Below are positions 35,701 to 44,823 of a stretch of 64,000 bases of DNA, piece by piece; position 1 is the first letter of the stretch; every line of letters starts with the position of its first letter. Under the pieces are notes generated by a model. That model ran no database searches and was not told the DNA's origin. It was given only the letters and a program-made list of their open reading frames with translations. A program made the position numbers and the translations under genes. Source of the DNA: Physcomitrium patens (lineage: Eukaryota > Streptophyta > Bryopsida > Funariales > Funariaceae); contig NC_037265.1 of assembly GCF_000002425.4 (NCBI RefSeq), forward strand, positions 1,645,980 to 1,709,979, in the 5' to 3' direction.

Positions 35701-36175
35701 TGCAGATAAATATCGAAATGAGGCGCCTACTTTTAAAGTTGGAAGTAAAGTATGGCTTCTTCGATGGAATATCAAGACCAAGCGGCCATGTGACAAATTG
35801 GACTATCGGAGATTAGGGCCATTTGTTATCGGGAAGCAGATCAATCCGGTGGCATATCGTCTGAAGTTACCAGCTACTATGAAGGTACATCCAGTCTTTC
35901 ACGTGTCTTTGTTGGAACCTTATCGAGAGTCAGCTTTTCCCCAAAGAGTACAAAGTCCGCCACCAAGTATCGAAATTGAAAACCATGAGGAATACGAGGT
36001 GGAAAAGGTACTAGATTCACGGCGTAATAGGAGAAAATTGGAGTATTTAGTGCATTGGAGTGGATACGACATCAATGAACGAACGTGGGAGCGTGCCGAA
36101 AATCTTGCCAATGCGCCAAAAAATGTACAAGAATTTCATCAACGATATCCTCATAAACCTAAGCCGATTCAATGA
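32660..36175 (+). CDS. Chromovirus pol polyprotein (protease, RT, RNase H, integrase, chromodomain)
   Basis: The frame is open from 32660 (after TAG) to TGA at 36173-36175. There is no early ATG, so it is probably reached by -1 frameshifting from gag. Counting from 32708 it has 1155 codons. The aspartic protease is LDSGAS at residues 41-46, the reverse transcriptase YLDDILIFSK is near 377, and RNase H begins TDASDFALGAVLS near 524. The integrase zinc finger H-H-C-C begins GHFGF near 738 and ends CDVC. The integrase catalytic residues lie in STDFITDLS (about 804), SDRGTQF (about 864) and TDGQTEWVN (about 900). A C-terminal chromodomain (about 1095-1147) reads VEKVLDSRRNRRKLEYLVHW then SGYDINERTWE. 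No frame damage is seen. Chromodomain integrases steer insertion to particular chromatin. Confidence 0.95.
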   Translation, partial: KCDDSGKRRRPATVGTVRLDNLISRQQSGSSFSVQPARCFTILLFLGPQKQKTLALLDSGASTCFLDEEFAKRHKIRLVQKSKPVHVEVIDGRPLLSGNVTHESEPIEVVFKDHSSHVVFNIIRTPSSPVILGLSWLEDHNPSIDWRLRRITFPEKNNNKPVGRTYMKKSMFIGARSFLRSSKEGAPFVIYAAPTSGENISTSNIPEQYRNFEDVFQKKNADILPEHRPYDCAIDLEEGAQPPFDPIYNLSQTELAELWKYIDENLAKNFIRHSKSPAGAPILFVKKKDGSLRMCVDYRGLNKVTKKNRYPLPLISGLLDQLGRVRIFTKIDLRGAYNLVRIKEGDEWKTAFRTRYGHFEYNVMPFGLTNAPAVFQHMMNDIFREYLDDFVVIYLDDILIFSKNEEEHEKHVCLVLEKLRERGLYAKLEKCQFHHNEMEFLGFIATTEGLKMDPKNVEAIISWEVPKTVRDVQCFLGFANFYRIFIKNYSQVVVPLTRLTSKDKLEWRSQAAKAFQDLKTAFTTAPILVHPDFAKAFYLETDASDFALGAVLSQMGIDKKLHPVAFYSRKFSAAEINYEIHDKELLAIVDAFQEWRHFFEGAAHLVTVYTDHKNLEYFMTARILNRRQARWNMSLSRFDFIITYRLGKQQGLSDALSRRSYLAPKAGEAAFDQQCTTLLKPEKFRIFATVATIDDGFLSEVRTATIEDSIALDIKQRVDNDKFKVEGDLLYFEERLYIPKGPTRLRVLQSRHDFPAAGHFGFNKTLELISRDFWWPQMWKDVKEFVLSCDVCSRSKIPRHRPYGLLQPLPIPHRPWSSVSTDFITDLSPSNSFDNIFVVVDRFTKMAHFVPCKKTSSSEDTVRLFLNNIYRYHGLPDDIVSDRGTQFVSKFWRSLFEILKVDIKLSSAFHPQTDGQTEWVNQVLEQYLRCTINYQQDDWTAYLPLAEFAYNNTLHASTQQTPFFSNYGYHPKLDLLSSSANNNPAAEGFVKQLSELQATLKLQLQSAQESYKASADKYRNEAPTFKVGSKVWLLRWNIKTKRPCDKLDYRRLGPFVIGKQINPVAYRLKLPATMKVHPVFHVSLLEPYRESAFPQRVQSPPPSIEIENHEEYEVEKVLDSRRNRRKLEYLVHWSGYDINERTWERAENLANAPKNVQEFHQRYPHKPKPIQ

Positions 36176-36304
36176 TAGCTTCTTGCTGAAGCTTGCTCAT
36201 CAAGTAGCATAAAAAGGGAGGAGGGCACCTCCAAAACCCATAGTTCGATAGTGTAGAACTTTGTTAGCAACTATAGTTTGCTCTCATCATTTTAGCCTTT
36301 GGAC

Positions 36305-36652
36305 ATGGATAGTCAAGATACTACACTTGTTATGTCATCTCAAGCAACTAGCTCATGAAGACGACCGCGAGATGAAGAACCGCCTGCACCACGACGACGT
36401 CGGAGGATACCGAGCAACAGATCGCTAGTAATTGTATTTGAGGTCGAGTCTGCCTACGACGGTCAGCCAGAAGGTGTGTTTGGAGGATAGTTTCACAATG
36501 AAGACACAGAAGTCCACGCTTGGTCAGAGGTTGAAGGTGTTGGTCACTACCGTTGGCTCCAAGAGCCGATGAATCATTTGCCTCGCGAACAACAATTGGA
36601 ATTCATAGCGGATGTGATGCGACAGATTTTCATTTTCTTGCGTTGGTATTGA
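36305..36652 (+). pseudogene. Third ORF downstream of chromovirus pol, two in-frame stops
   Basis: A 116-codon frame from ATG 36305 to TGA 36650-36652, interrupted by TGA at 36356-36358 and TAG at 36488-36490. The first part is rich in Arg and Pro (EEPPAPRRRRRIPS). The last part (WLQEPMNHLPREQQLEFIAD) is helix-like. Both stops are one C-to-T change from a sense codon (CGA and CAG). I do not recognise it. Most chromoviruses have no ORF here. Confidence 0.5.
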
Positions 36653-36688
36653 CTGATAACAACATTGCTTCTCGGAGACCTCGAAGTT

Positions 36689-36699
36689 AGAAGAGGAGG
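36689..36699 (+). promoter_or_regulatory. Chromovirus polypurine tract
   Basis: AGAAGAGGAGG, three bases before the 3' LTR start at 36703. It primes plus-strand DNA synthesis in LTR retroelements. Confidence 0.85.
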
Positions 36700-36702
36700 T
36701 GA

Positions 36703-37135
36703 TGTCATGGACATACATTGGAAGATTCTTCGAATATTCTTCTAGAATATTCTCTAAAGATTCTCTAAAGATTCCTTTAGAAGGTTCTAGAAGATTCTTA
36801 GAATATTCCCTAAAGATTCTCTTAGAAGGTTCTAGAATATTCTTAGAAGGTTCTAGAATATTCTGATAGATTCTAGGAAGTTGCTCGAGAAGTTTTCTAA
36901 TTAGTAGAAGTTGTTGGAGAAGCGTCCTAGTTAGCAGAAGTAGCTCGAGAAGCTTCCTATTCAGTAGTATATATAGGAGTCGAGGCTGAAGGGTTCTTCA
37001 GTCTCGACAACACATCTCTTGGAGTTCTAGCTCACCTTTCTGGTGTTGTTCTTGTACTCATCTATTTAATCTAGTTCTGCCACTTCTTCTTGAACTTCTT
37101 GTTAGATTTCAAGTCTGTATTTTGTATCCGTGACA
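36703..37135 (+). repeat. Chromovirus 3' LTR, with expanded heat-shock element block
   Basis: 433 bases, 66 more than the 5' LTR. The extra bases are repeats of the GAA/TTC unit. Perfect four-block sites lie at 36825-36842 and 36846-36863, a five-block-plus cluster at 36780-36808, and a three-block site at 36740-36752. The TATA box is at about 36968-36976. Confidence 0.95.
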
Positions 37136-37140
37136 GAAAC

Positions 37141-38333
37141 TGACTATTCTATAGGATAGAATGTGTTGTTGCAAAATCAATGAACACATCATTTGACTCA
37201 TCATTAGAGGTTTTGTCATTCATACAAGCCTCTAAATCATCAACACTAATTCAATTTATGGATGCATTCATGGTATGAACTTTATGAGCTTCAATTCAAA
37301 GTTTCTTATTTTTTTTGGAATATTTTAACAAGATATTTTGAAATACAACATGCATGTGCTAAATGTCCAATCATTCTACATATATGGCAAGAATGCATCT
37401 TTGATTTTTATTTTTCACTGTAATTAGTTTTAGAACATTTATTCTTTTCATATATGTAGAAATGGTCAAGATCATGATTGACTTGGTATTTATGAGTATT
37501 TTTTCATATTTATATAATTATTTCTTAGACTTTGGAATATTAAGTGCATGAGATTTTGGAATCGTCATTCTAATAGGACAAGCTTTTGCATTACGCAAGA
37601 GTAGCTTGTTTTATTTCTCCATAAGAAATAGATAGGACATGAGATTAGTATGACTTTGAAATTTCATGTTCTTATATCATTATGCAAGCATAGCAGATGC
37701 GAGAAGAAATATAGAGAGAATTTTCTTAATCATTTCTTCTTTAGAGATGCTTTGTCTAGATACCCATAATTGTGAGATAATAAGATACATTTCATTGTTG
37801 AAAGTATTTAAATTTGAAAAATCTAAGATGCATAAATGTATCCAATCAAGATGTGTATGTAAAAATAAAATGGTCTTTTGATGATCAAACTCAGAGCTTG
37901 GCTAGATCTTTCATTTTCAAATAGTTATGTTGTAATGCAGATATAAGATATTGACAAAGGAAAAGAAGTGCTTTCCAAGGGATAGCAATATGAATTATAG
38001 TACTTACAATAGGAGATCCTTCAAATAAAATTGTATCCGAGAGTTATTCTCCAAATAAATTTACTTTTGCTATTTTTTCTCATAGTAGATAATTGTTTTC
38101 ATTAGTAGCCAATGGTAGAAATAAAAGAACTTGAAAATATTGGAATGTAGTAGTGATAGTTGGAAACATAGTAGAGGCAATTGAAGATGTTGAAGCTCTC
38201 ATTATAAATAAATTTATGAACAAAAATACAAGATCAAGTAGAAAAGGTTGAGTAAAATGTACCTTAAAATGTAAAGCCAAATAAAATGATAAAGTTGAAA
38301 CTTGAAATAAAAAATATAAAAAATTTTAAGATA

Positions 38334-38373
<40 letters not shown>

Positions 38374-38700
38374 CCACAAAAAATAAGGTCTGTAATAGAC
38401 TACAATAGGGTGCGGTAATTTGATAGTATAGTAGATGTTGGCAAGATGGTGGCAATCCAATGACAGGGTGCGTTAGTGTGGCAATAATGTACAGTAAAAC
38501 ATCATAACAACAACAACAACAACAACAATATAAGACAGTAATAGTAGCACAACAATAATATAAGACAACAGCAATAGCAACAATAGTAGCACAGTAGCAT
38601 CAACAACAATACAAGAAGAAAAAAAATTGAGGAAAAAATGAAAGCTAAAGTACACATAAGTTTTTAAAAATCAAAAGTAAGACATAAGAATAATTGTGCT
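37141..38700 (-). pseudogene. Copia gag remnant and leader
   Basis: A CCHC zinc knuckle is readable on the minus strand at 37389-37348 (CHICRMIGHLAHAC). The remainder is AT-rich with many stops. A (TA)n run lies at about 38331-38371 and a CAA-type run at about 38507-38527. Confidence 0.7.
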
Positions 38701-38710
38701 AATAATGTAT

Positions 38711-38923
38711 TGAAAATGTTTTAGAGAGAGAGACAAGAATAGCTAGAAGTAATATGCACACATATGTAAACACACACACAAGAGTGAGTTTATTGATAGG
38801 ATTATATCTTTTATATAAAGAGAAGAAGAGAAGATAAATAATTTCTCCCCACTACATTTGAAACACTATAACTACGGTAAATAGTGTGGAGAGTACTAAC
38901 AAAATAATTTAATGCTCTCAACA
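38711..38923 (-). repeat. Copia 5' LTR
   Basis: Element-sense start TGTTGAGAGC at 38923, end CATTTTCA at 38711. It matches the two left LTR copies along its length. Confidence 0.75.
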
Positions 38924-38957
38924 AAAACAACCACCACAACTAAAAATAAAGAAGCAT

Positions 38958-39059
38958 GTAAGGGATTCACCGAGCAACACGTCACTATGATTAACTACTA
39001 TAGACAAGGTAAGGGATTCACTGAGCAACACATCACTATGATAAACTACTGTAAACAGG
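38958..39059. repeat. 51-bp direct tandem duplication
   Basis: Two copies of GTAAGGGATTCACCGAGCAA-type sequence, at 38958 and 39009, with a few differences. They lie between the copia LTR and ABC1K exon 39197-39140. Confidence 0.85.
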
Positions 39060-39139
39060 ATAAAAAGTGCTAATTATTAATTATTAACACAATTCTTATA
39101 GCACAGACACAAGGAGTAAACTGGCTACTACCAGAACAC

Positions 39140-41831
39140 CAAGTTCCTCTTTTATCAAGGCAAATGCAATTGGAGTTGGGAAGGAAGGAATTCTATCTTG
39201 CACAAGAGGCATAACAAAAGAAAGAAGTTGCATTAGTTACTTCCAGTGGGGGTGGATGAGTAGAAATCGATAAGAAAGACCAAGCACTCAAGATCCAGAT
39301 CACCTCCGAATAGAAGACAAAGTCTCTATCAAAGCATACTCGCTAATCTGTTAGGGTTCTAAAAGAATCCAAAGAAACTTATCCACACATCACAAGAAAA
39401 CAGACTCAATACAAGATCAGCATTTCCTACAAATTGCAAGAATGCACTGCATGGCTAACTTTTACCTGCAACCCAGAGAACTCATCGAGATATTCTTGTG
39501 GGCAAATATCAAGCCCCACGGAGAGAGATTGCCCCACCTGCTAGACGACGACATTTTGAAACTCCAATTTCCGTAGAAACATATAATAAATCACCAGAGC
39601 TATTTGACGTTACAAATGACAACAAAGCTAGATAAATGATTAAAAATTGCAAACTCGACTAAGGAAAAGAGTTTTGTACAAAAGACGACTGAGTGACCTG
39701 AGAGCACACTTTGAAGAATGTAAGGCAGTAGTCATTATGTAAATGAGTAAACATCTACAAACTTGAATATTTCAAATTGTTTTGAGTTGAAAGAAACAGT
39801 TCTGTTAGGCAAGCCAATTCTGAGAGAAACTCCACTAATGCACTGAGCATCAAGTAATAAAACACACAAGGATAGAATCAATCAGTGTCAAATGCCAACA
39901 AAACATAGTGACGCAACGTTTTCCACATGAAGAAACCTATGGAACGCACTCCGTCATCGTCTAAGGTCACAATAAGGCAGTTTTGACCTTGACGAAAGAC
40001 GGACCAAGATGGCAGAGTATTTGGCGTAGTTCACGAGCACGTTGCAGCCTGCGCTGACTTATTCTGCATTCCCAGCTATTTTTCAAACCCAACAAGGACA
40101 ATTAGAACATGTGCAGTTTTTGCGTCTTGTACGAAGTGATGCAGCAAATAAAGCTAAGGATTAACTTCCATGGTTTAAAATTAGATAGTATAATAAGCAA
40201 GACAGTAGATCATCGTATTTAATCAATGCCTGCCAACGTACCATCAAACCCAACCAGAGATAGAAGGATTCGTAAGTGGACAAAATTACGAAGTGAACAA
40301 GCGAAATACATAAAAAATTACCTGCTTATCAAGTAGAACATTTGCAGCGAATAATCCAAGATTTTTCATTATGCTAAACGCCCGCGCACGCACTCGACCG
40401 AGCTGCTCTGCCATCATATCTGCTAATCTGTCTGGGTCATAGCTGCGATCCAGGAAAACACCTTAGCTGCGATCACAGGACTTAACGCTTAATCTAGCTT
40501 GTGCAAATACAAGCTAGAACTCTATGTTTCAGGCCAAATATTACCGTGAAAGTTCAAAGGCACACAAGCAATATGCTCTAACATTTAAGACAACATTCAT
40601 TTTCATGAAAAATTTACCTAAAGCTAAAATGGAACAAAACTATGAGACTATTAGATTGAACTAGCTAAACATCCCACCCAATTGAAAGGTCTATTGCAGT
40701 AGGAAAATGCAGTAAATTAAAAAAGAAAAGAACAACCCACCATAAACGAGTGCGCTAATGTGGACATGGAGCCAAAGCAAGCTAATATTTAATTTTAAAA
40801 ATAAAAAATCGTTGCTAAGGTATTAACATTAGTATTGCTTGTTGCATTTGTTTTAAAAAAATTATCTCAGAAAATTCTCGAGCAACACTAGGTTTCAACT
40901 CCAGCATCTCAACCTGCAAAGAATCACAACCATGTCAAGTAATCAGAAATAGTTTCAAGATGCAAACGGTAATATTCCAAACTTCGACACCTCAAATGCC
41001 TTAAAAATTTAGCTGAGGGAAATCATACAAGTACAAAACAGAAGGAGATGATTAGTGGAAGGATAGCCAACTCTTTCCTGAAGTGGATAAAATCGAATTA
41101 CACATGTTTGCACGGAAGATTCAGGGTACAGCACAATATTACCCAGCTTTTGAGAGCTTTCTCACCACCTGGCCAACCCTTTGACCAGTCATCCAATTTG
41201 CCAGGCGAACTTTTTCCCGCTTTTCTGAACTCGTTCTGGCTCTTCCCCAGAACCTGTAAAAGGAATTCCCATCGATGCTCATCAGCTCATGTGTGAAATA
41301 TGCCTCGATCATTGCCGTAATGCTCAAGGACTCCATGAGCAGAACTAACCTCTAAAAACGCACTGGAATGTATGGTACGTTAGCACATGTTCCAGAATGC
41401 GCATCGTCTCCAACAGCACGTAAATATATTCGTCTAATACATTCGTATCGAAAGCCTATGCTATATTGATTTCAACAGACTTACAGATCATACAATCTCA
41501 AAAGTGTACCTGTGAAACAGGACGAGTACTTGATCTGCTGTCACCTGTTTCCTTCTGTTTTGTAGCCTTCAAAGGCCTTATAGGTGTTACGGTTGCGGAG
41601 ATCCTAACATGCTTCAACAAGCTATGGTTTCGACTGATCTTATTGGGTCTTCTCTACCGGAGAATTTGCACCGAAAATATCTCGACCAGAGCTCCAGTTG
41701 CGCACTCGAGAGTGACAACCAGATAAAAACCTTTCAGAAGATATCGCTTTTGACTGTACCGCATTTTCATGACTCTTGAGCATACGAAACCTCGGGGAAG
41801 AGTCAATTGCCAAGCAGGTGCTTCCATCCAT
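39140..41831 (-). pseudogene. ABC1K 5' exon block
   Basis: Exon 1 (41831-41658) starts ATG and is rich in Ser, Arg and Asn without acidic runs, as in a chloroplast transit peptide. Exon 2 (41253-41143) reads KLDDWSKGWPGGEKALKSW. Exon 3 (from 40913) reads VEMLELKPSVAREFSE and has no clean donor. Exon 4 (40442-40322) contains YDPDRLADMMAEQLGRVRAR. Exon 5 (40053-39988) contains ARELRQILCHLGPSFVK. Exon 6 (39537-39466) carries the GQSLS motif. Exon 7 (39197-39140) reads DRIPSFPTPIAFALIKEEL. Phases agree for exons 1-2, 2-3, 4-5 and 5-6. Between 6 and 7 the expected acceptor TGCAG|GAT reads TGCAAGAT. Confidence 0.75.
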
Positions 41832-43290
41832 GTTAGATATGCTCTCTGTTACTTAGAAAATATGGATTATGAGGTGTCACACGGCCCGGCCTAAATCACA
41901 TGTGCGAACGAGAGTGACTAGATAAAAACTCTATATGAAGAAGATTGTCAAATGTGCTGTAAAACAAGGACCTGCCGTACGTAATGAGAAATTCAACTTA
42001 GGTAATCAACAACGCATAAAATAGAGAATGGCATTTAAACGTACCATCGGATTCTAATCTGCACTTGAAACAGGTTTTTAACAGATCGTAATGCCAGCCG
42101 TGCAGAGATTCAGCTAGTTGCAAATTTTAAATGTTAGGTAATGTAATCTTCTGTAGGAAGGACAGTTTAGGGTGGAGCTTTTAAGTGAAGAACGGACATC
42201 TTATTCGAGCAACTACACCTTTACTTTGCATAAGAAACGTGTCCAATCGCGCAAACACTAAATCTAACTGTATCCTAATATCAGTTAGCCCTGACGACGG
42301 GTCAATAACTCATGGTTCATGGATGTTAATTCTATTCAAGTCACAAAACTAATGGTGCTCAGCAGAACAGAGCCTTGAGCCCCAGTTTGTGCACTCCAGC
42401 CCATAAATTCAATTCGCATTCAGACCTACTAACAGACTTCTATTTCGTGACTCATCATGCTCATTCTTCGATAATTGATCTATCACTTCTTTGCTGAGAA
42501 CCTGAGACCCCATCACTGTGATAATCGCCGTTGCTATGATGCGAATTGAATCTTGAACAAACTACAGCTCAAAGGCAATTCTCAACATTGAGACAAAATC
42601 TCAACTACTGAAATCATACGGTGATCTCGTGACTATAAAATTCTACTCAATTTTGCACTCGAAGTACTCACAGCCGAAGTGAATATCACATTGAGTTAAA
42701 CGGTAGATTGATTTTATTAAAATCACACCGCTTCCGCTGTAGTTTGATTAGGCTTTACTCAACCACTGTATCGCGTAACCTTTAAGTCAGCGACCGTCAA
42801 ACCGTAGAAAATAATGTATCAAATATGACTAAAGGAAAACGAAATCCTGCACATACACTTCGCCCCTCCCAATTTCATCAAAAAAACAAATAAAGAAGAA
42901 GAAGAAGAAGAAGGCGATCTTTATTCACAATATTTGATCACACGTCGAATCCCGCAGCTCGAAGCAGCACCACACCAATGGAACCTGGTTAAGACAGGTG
43001 TGATCAAGCACTTCCGGATAAATTTCGAAATCCCTCCCAGAGAAAATAGAATTAGTCCCACCAAAAGACTTCCTGTAAAAAAGATATCCTGATTTTCTTG
43101 AACAGAATTGAATCAGAGTGTGAGAGACAAGGCAAGGGAGCAGTATGTGAAGGATTGCTCTGAAAGAAGCTGGGTTTTGCATGCTTCTTTGAGTCCTATC
43201 ATGTAGGAAGATCTGCGTAACCATGATCGTAGAGTCATCAGAGGTTAGGGACTCTGATTTGCTATGATTTCATTTCCAGCTCTCAAACGT
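41832..43290. other. Spacer upstream of ABC1K and before duplication 1 copy B
   Basis: Probably holds the ABC1K promoter, as it lies 5' of exon 1. A GAA microsatellite is at about 42896-42913. No gene supported. Confidence 0.4.
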
Positions 43291-43437
43291 ATTCATAGCA
43301 TGAAAGAGGTGCAAGGACTAAGTATATTATCTTTGTAGAACTTTCGAAAGAACACTTCCATGTGATTCAGATTATCCTTCACCAGGTCGGGGTGACTTCT
43401 GAGAAGATTGTGAATCCATTTCAAGCATCAGTTTCAA

Positions 43438-44178
43438 ATGACGAGTCCTGCTGGTTCACCTGGTGAACAAGAGATGAAATGGATGCTAAGAGCAGCAATT
43501 ACCTTTGACCCTGGGACCTTGACAAAAAATCTCGCAACCTTCACTGTCGTCGCCTTCTCTGCCACAGTTCTTTACGTCATGTTCAGCAAGATTAAGAGAC
43601 CTCAATATCATCACATGGAAAGTCAAGTATCACTTTCCGTCGACGAGGATACATCTGATGAAGATCACACCTCTCAACGTCAGGTTCTAAGTCCAACCTC
43701 CATTGTTGGCTGTAGAAATGAAAGCTTGGAACCTGACAACGTGATGAGCCCTGGATTTCTGATTGAGGATATTGAACCTTCTCGCCGTCTCGACTCTTCT
43801 GTTCGCGTGAACACGTTCACTGAGGGACTCGAGAGTGAAAACCTAACCATGAGTGGAATTTCTGATTTAGAGATCCAATCTTCAACGGCTACTACGGCGT
43901 CTGGTTCCGGTGCAGCTGATGTTGATAGATCAGCTGGCAGACTGTACAGCAATACAGCAGAGACGAAAAAAATGACTTCCAATATGACACCCTTGAAAAA
44001 TTGATCCTCTGACTTCAACATGGTGTCGGAGGCTATCATTGACAGGAACTTGGTGAGAAGTGGAGACTGGGGATCACAAATCCAGCCATCATCTAGTGCA
44101 GAATCTGGTCCCGGTTCATCTGACGAGACAGCTGCCAAGTTGGCCGATTTAAGCGTGTGTGAGATTCCTCTAATTTAA
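43438..44178 (+). pseudogene. Unrecognised single-pass membrane protein gene, copy B, with a premature stop
   Basis: Same frame and start as 3350-4099, with the same membrane segment (residues about 27-48) and KIKRP. TGA at 44002-44004 interrupts it where copy A has TGT. After the stop the frame continues to TAA at 44176-44178, with a 9-base in-frame deletion near 44130. If a functional protein exists in this pair for the first block, it comes from copy A. Confidence 0.55.
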
Positions 44179-44239
44179 CGTCCATCTCATGCGAGTGGGG
44201 CACCGGTTCGTATTTCAAAATCTAATGTTGTGTCTACAG

Positions 44240-44823
44240 GATTGTCGACTTCTGATCAGCTGTTTAGTTTTTGTGAGAAATGCTGTGAAGCTCACAATGA
44301 ACCTGGTTTGACAATAGAGAATGATCCCCTCCATAATGAATTTATCTCCACGAGAACCCAGGTAGATCTTTGTAGACGTCCTGAAGGTAAGTCACCTGAA
44401 AGAAGCCGGAAATTATTGGATGGATGTGATGAAGATGGTGCAGAGGATTTGTGTTCCTTTGAAAAGGACGATGACCATAAGAGACATTGCGAGGGTTACA
44501 CGAACTGCATCATACGAGGAAAAGTGTGCAAATCGTGCAAACGCTTCCTTCACGAGGAAATTTGGATTGCCAAAGATATAACGAAACATGAGAAAAGAGT
44601 ATTTTCTCAGAAGAAGCATAGTATTGGAGGATCAGGATTTAGCGACAGGAATTCAGAATCGTGTACACAAACCAGGGAAGAGGAAGATTGTGAAAGTATT
44701 AGCAACGGAGGGCCACAATTAACTGTTCGAGAAACAAGCATCGACATCCATAGCAATCTAACAAAAGATAGAAGACCCAGAGATTGTGATTCTCAGACTC
44801 AGACCTTATCAACTGAGAATTGA
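44240..44823 (+). CDS. Cys-rich second block of the duplicated gene, copy B
   Basis: Open from the acceptor-like CTACAG (44234-44239) to TGA at 44821-44823, about 194 codons. Clustered cysteines (FCEKCCEAHNEPG, then VCKSCKRFLHEE) suggest metal binding. The remainder is charged with Ser and Thr. The family is not recognised. The simple donors at the end of the first block do not join to it in frame, so it may be a separate gene, use an exon I missed, or be decayed. Confidence 0.4.

Larger units (their letters stand above)
31031..37135 (+). mobile_element. Ty3/gypsy chromovirus, young, with heat-shock elements in its LTRs
   Basis: LTRs 31031-31397 and 36703-37135 begin TGTCATGGAC and end CCGTGACA. 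They are flanked by the perfect 5-bp target duplication GAAAC (31026-31030 and 37136-37140). Internal order is primer-binding site, gag, pol (protease, RT, RNase H, integrase, chromodomain), a short third ORF and polypurine tract. The LTRs differ by about six substitutions plus a 66-base copy-number difference, so insertion is recent. Gag has two stops and pol is intact, so this copy could at most move with Gag supplied by a relative. It inserted into the older copia element. Confidence 0.95.
26880..38923 (-). mobile_element. Ty1/copia LTR retrotransposon, decayed, interrupted by a Ty3/gypsy element
   Basis: The element lies on the minus strand. The 5' LTR is 38711-38923 (starting TGTTGAGAGCATTAAAT in element sense), the gag remnant 37141-38700, the pol remnant 30600-27703 and the 3' LTR 27467-27702 with an extra outer copy at 26880-27110. 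The nested gypsy element fills 31031-37135. Domains seen are a gag zinc knuckle, integrase end, reverse transcriptase YVDDL and the RNase H end, in copia order (integrase before RT). All frames are full of stops. It sits in an intron or at an exon edge of the ABC1K gene, in the same orientation as that gene. Clean target duplications were not found. Confidence 0.8.
23289..41831 (-). pseudogene. ABC1 atypical kinase (ABC1K) gene split by nested retrotransposons
   Basis: Sixteen minus-strand exons were placed by eye: 41831-41658, 41253-41143, 40913 to about 40866, 40442-40322, 40053-39988, 39537-39466, 39197-39140, 26856-26803, 26430-26383, 26164-26116, 25701-25586, 25306-25224, 25104-24968, 24932-24642, 24479-24393 and 23849-23289. 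ABC1K proteins are atypical kinases, mostly in chloroplast plastoglobules or mitochondria, with roles in quinone and lipid metabolism. Landmarks include GQSLSVGLDICPQEYLDEF (KxGQ-like), VYKARLCSTGELVAVKV (ATP-site Lys), RLVDIVDEFASRLFAELDY and MARDYYTLGFLDS. Evidence for decay: the ADPHPGN loop reads FYSDPCAGL out of frame, no DFG is visible, the acceptor of exon 39197 is AA instead of AG, and exons are missing between 24393 and 23849. Whether any spliced mRNA survives is unknown. Confidence 0.8.

Noticed and set aside
33656..36111. Minus-strand ORFs inside the chromovirus pol
   Set aside because: Antisense shadows of the intact pol frame.
42925..43224. Minus-strand ORF of 99 codons upstream of ABC1K
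   Set aside because: No recognisable domain, no matching splice signals to exon 1, composition unremarkable.
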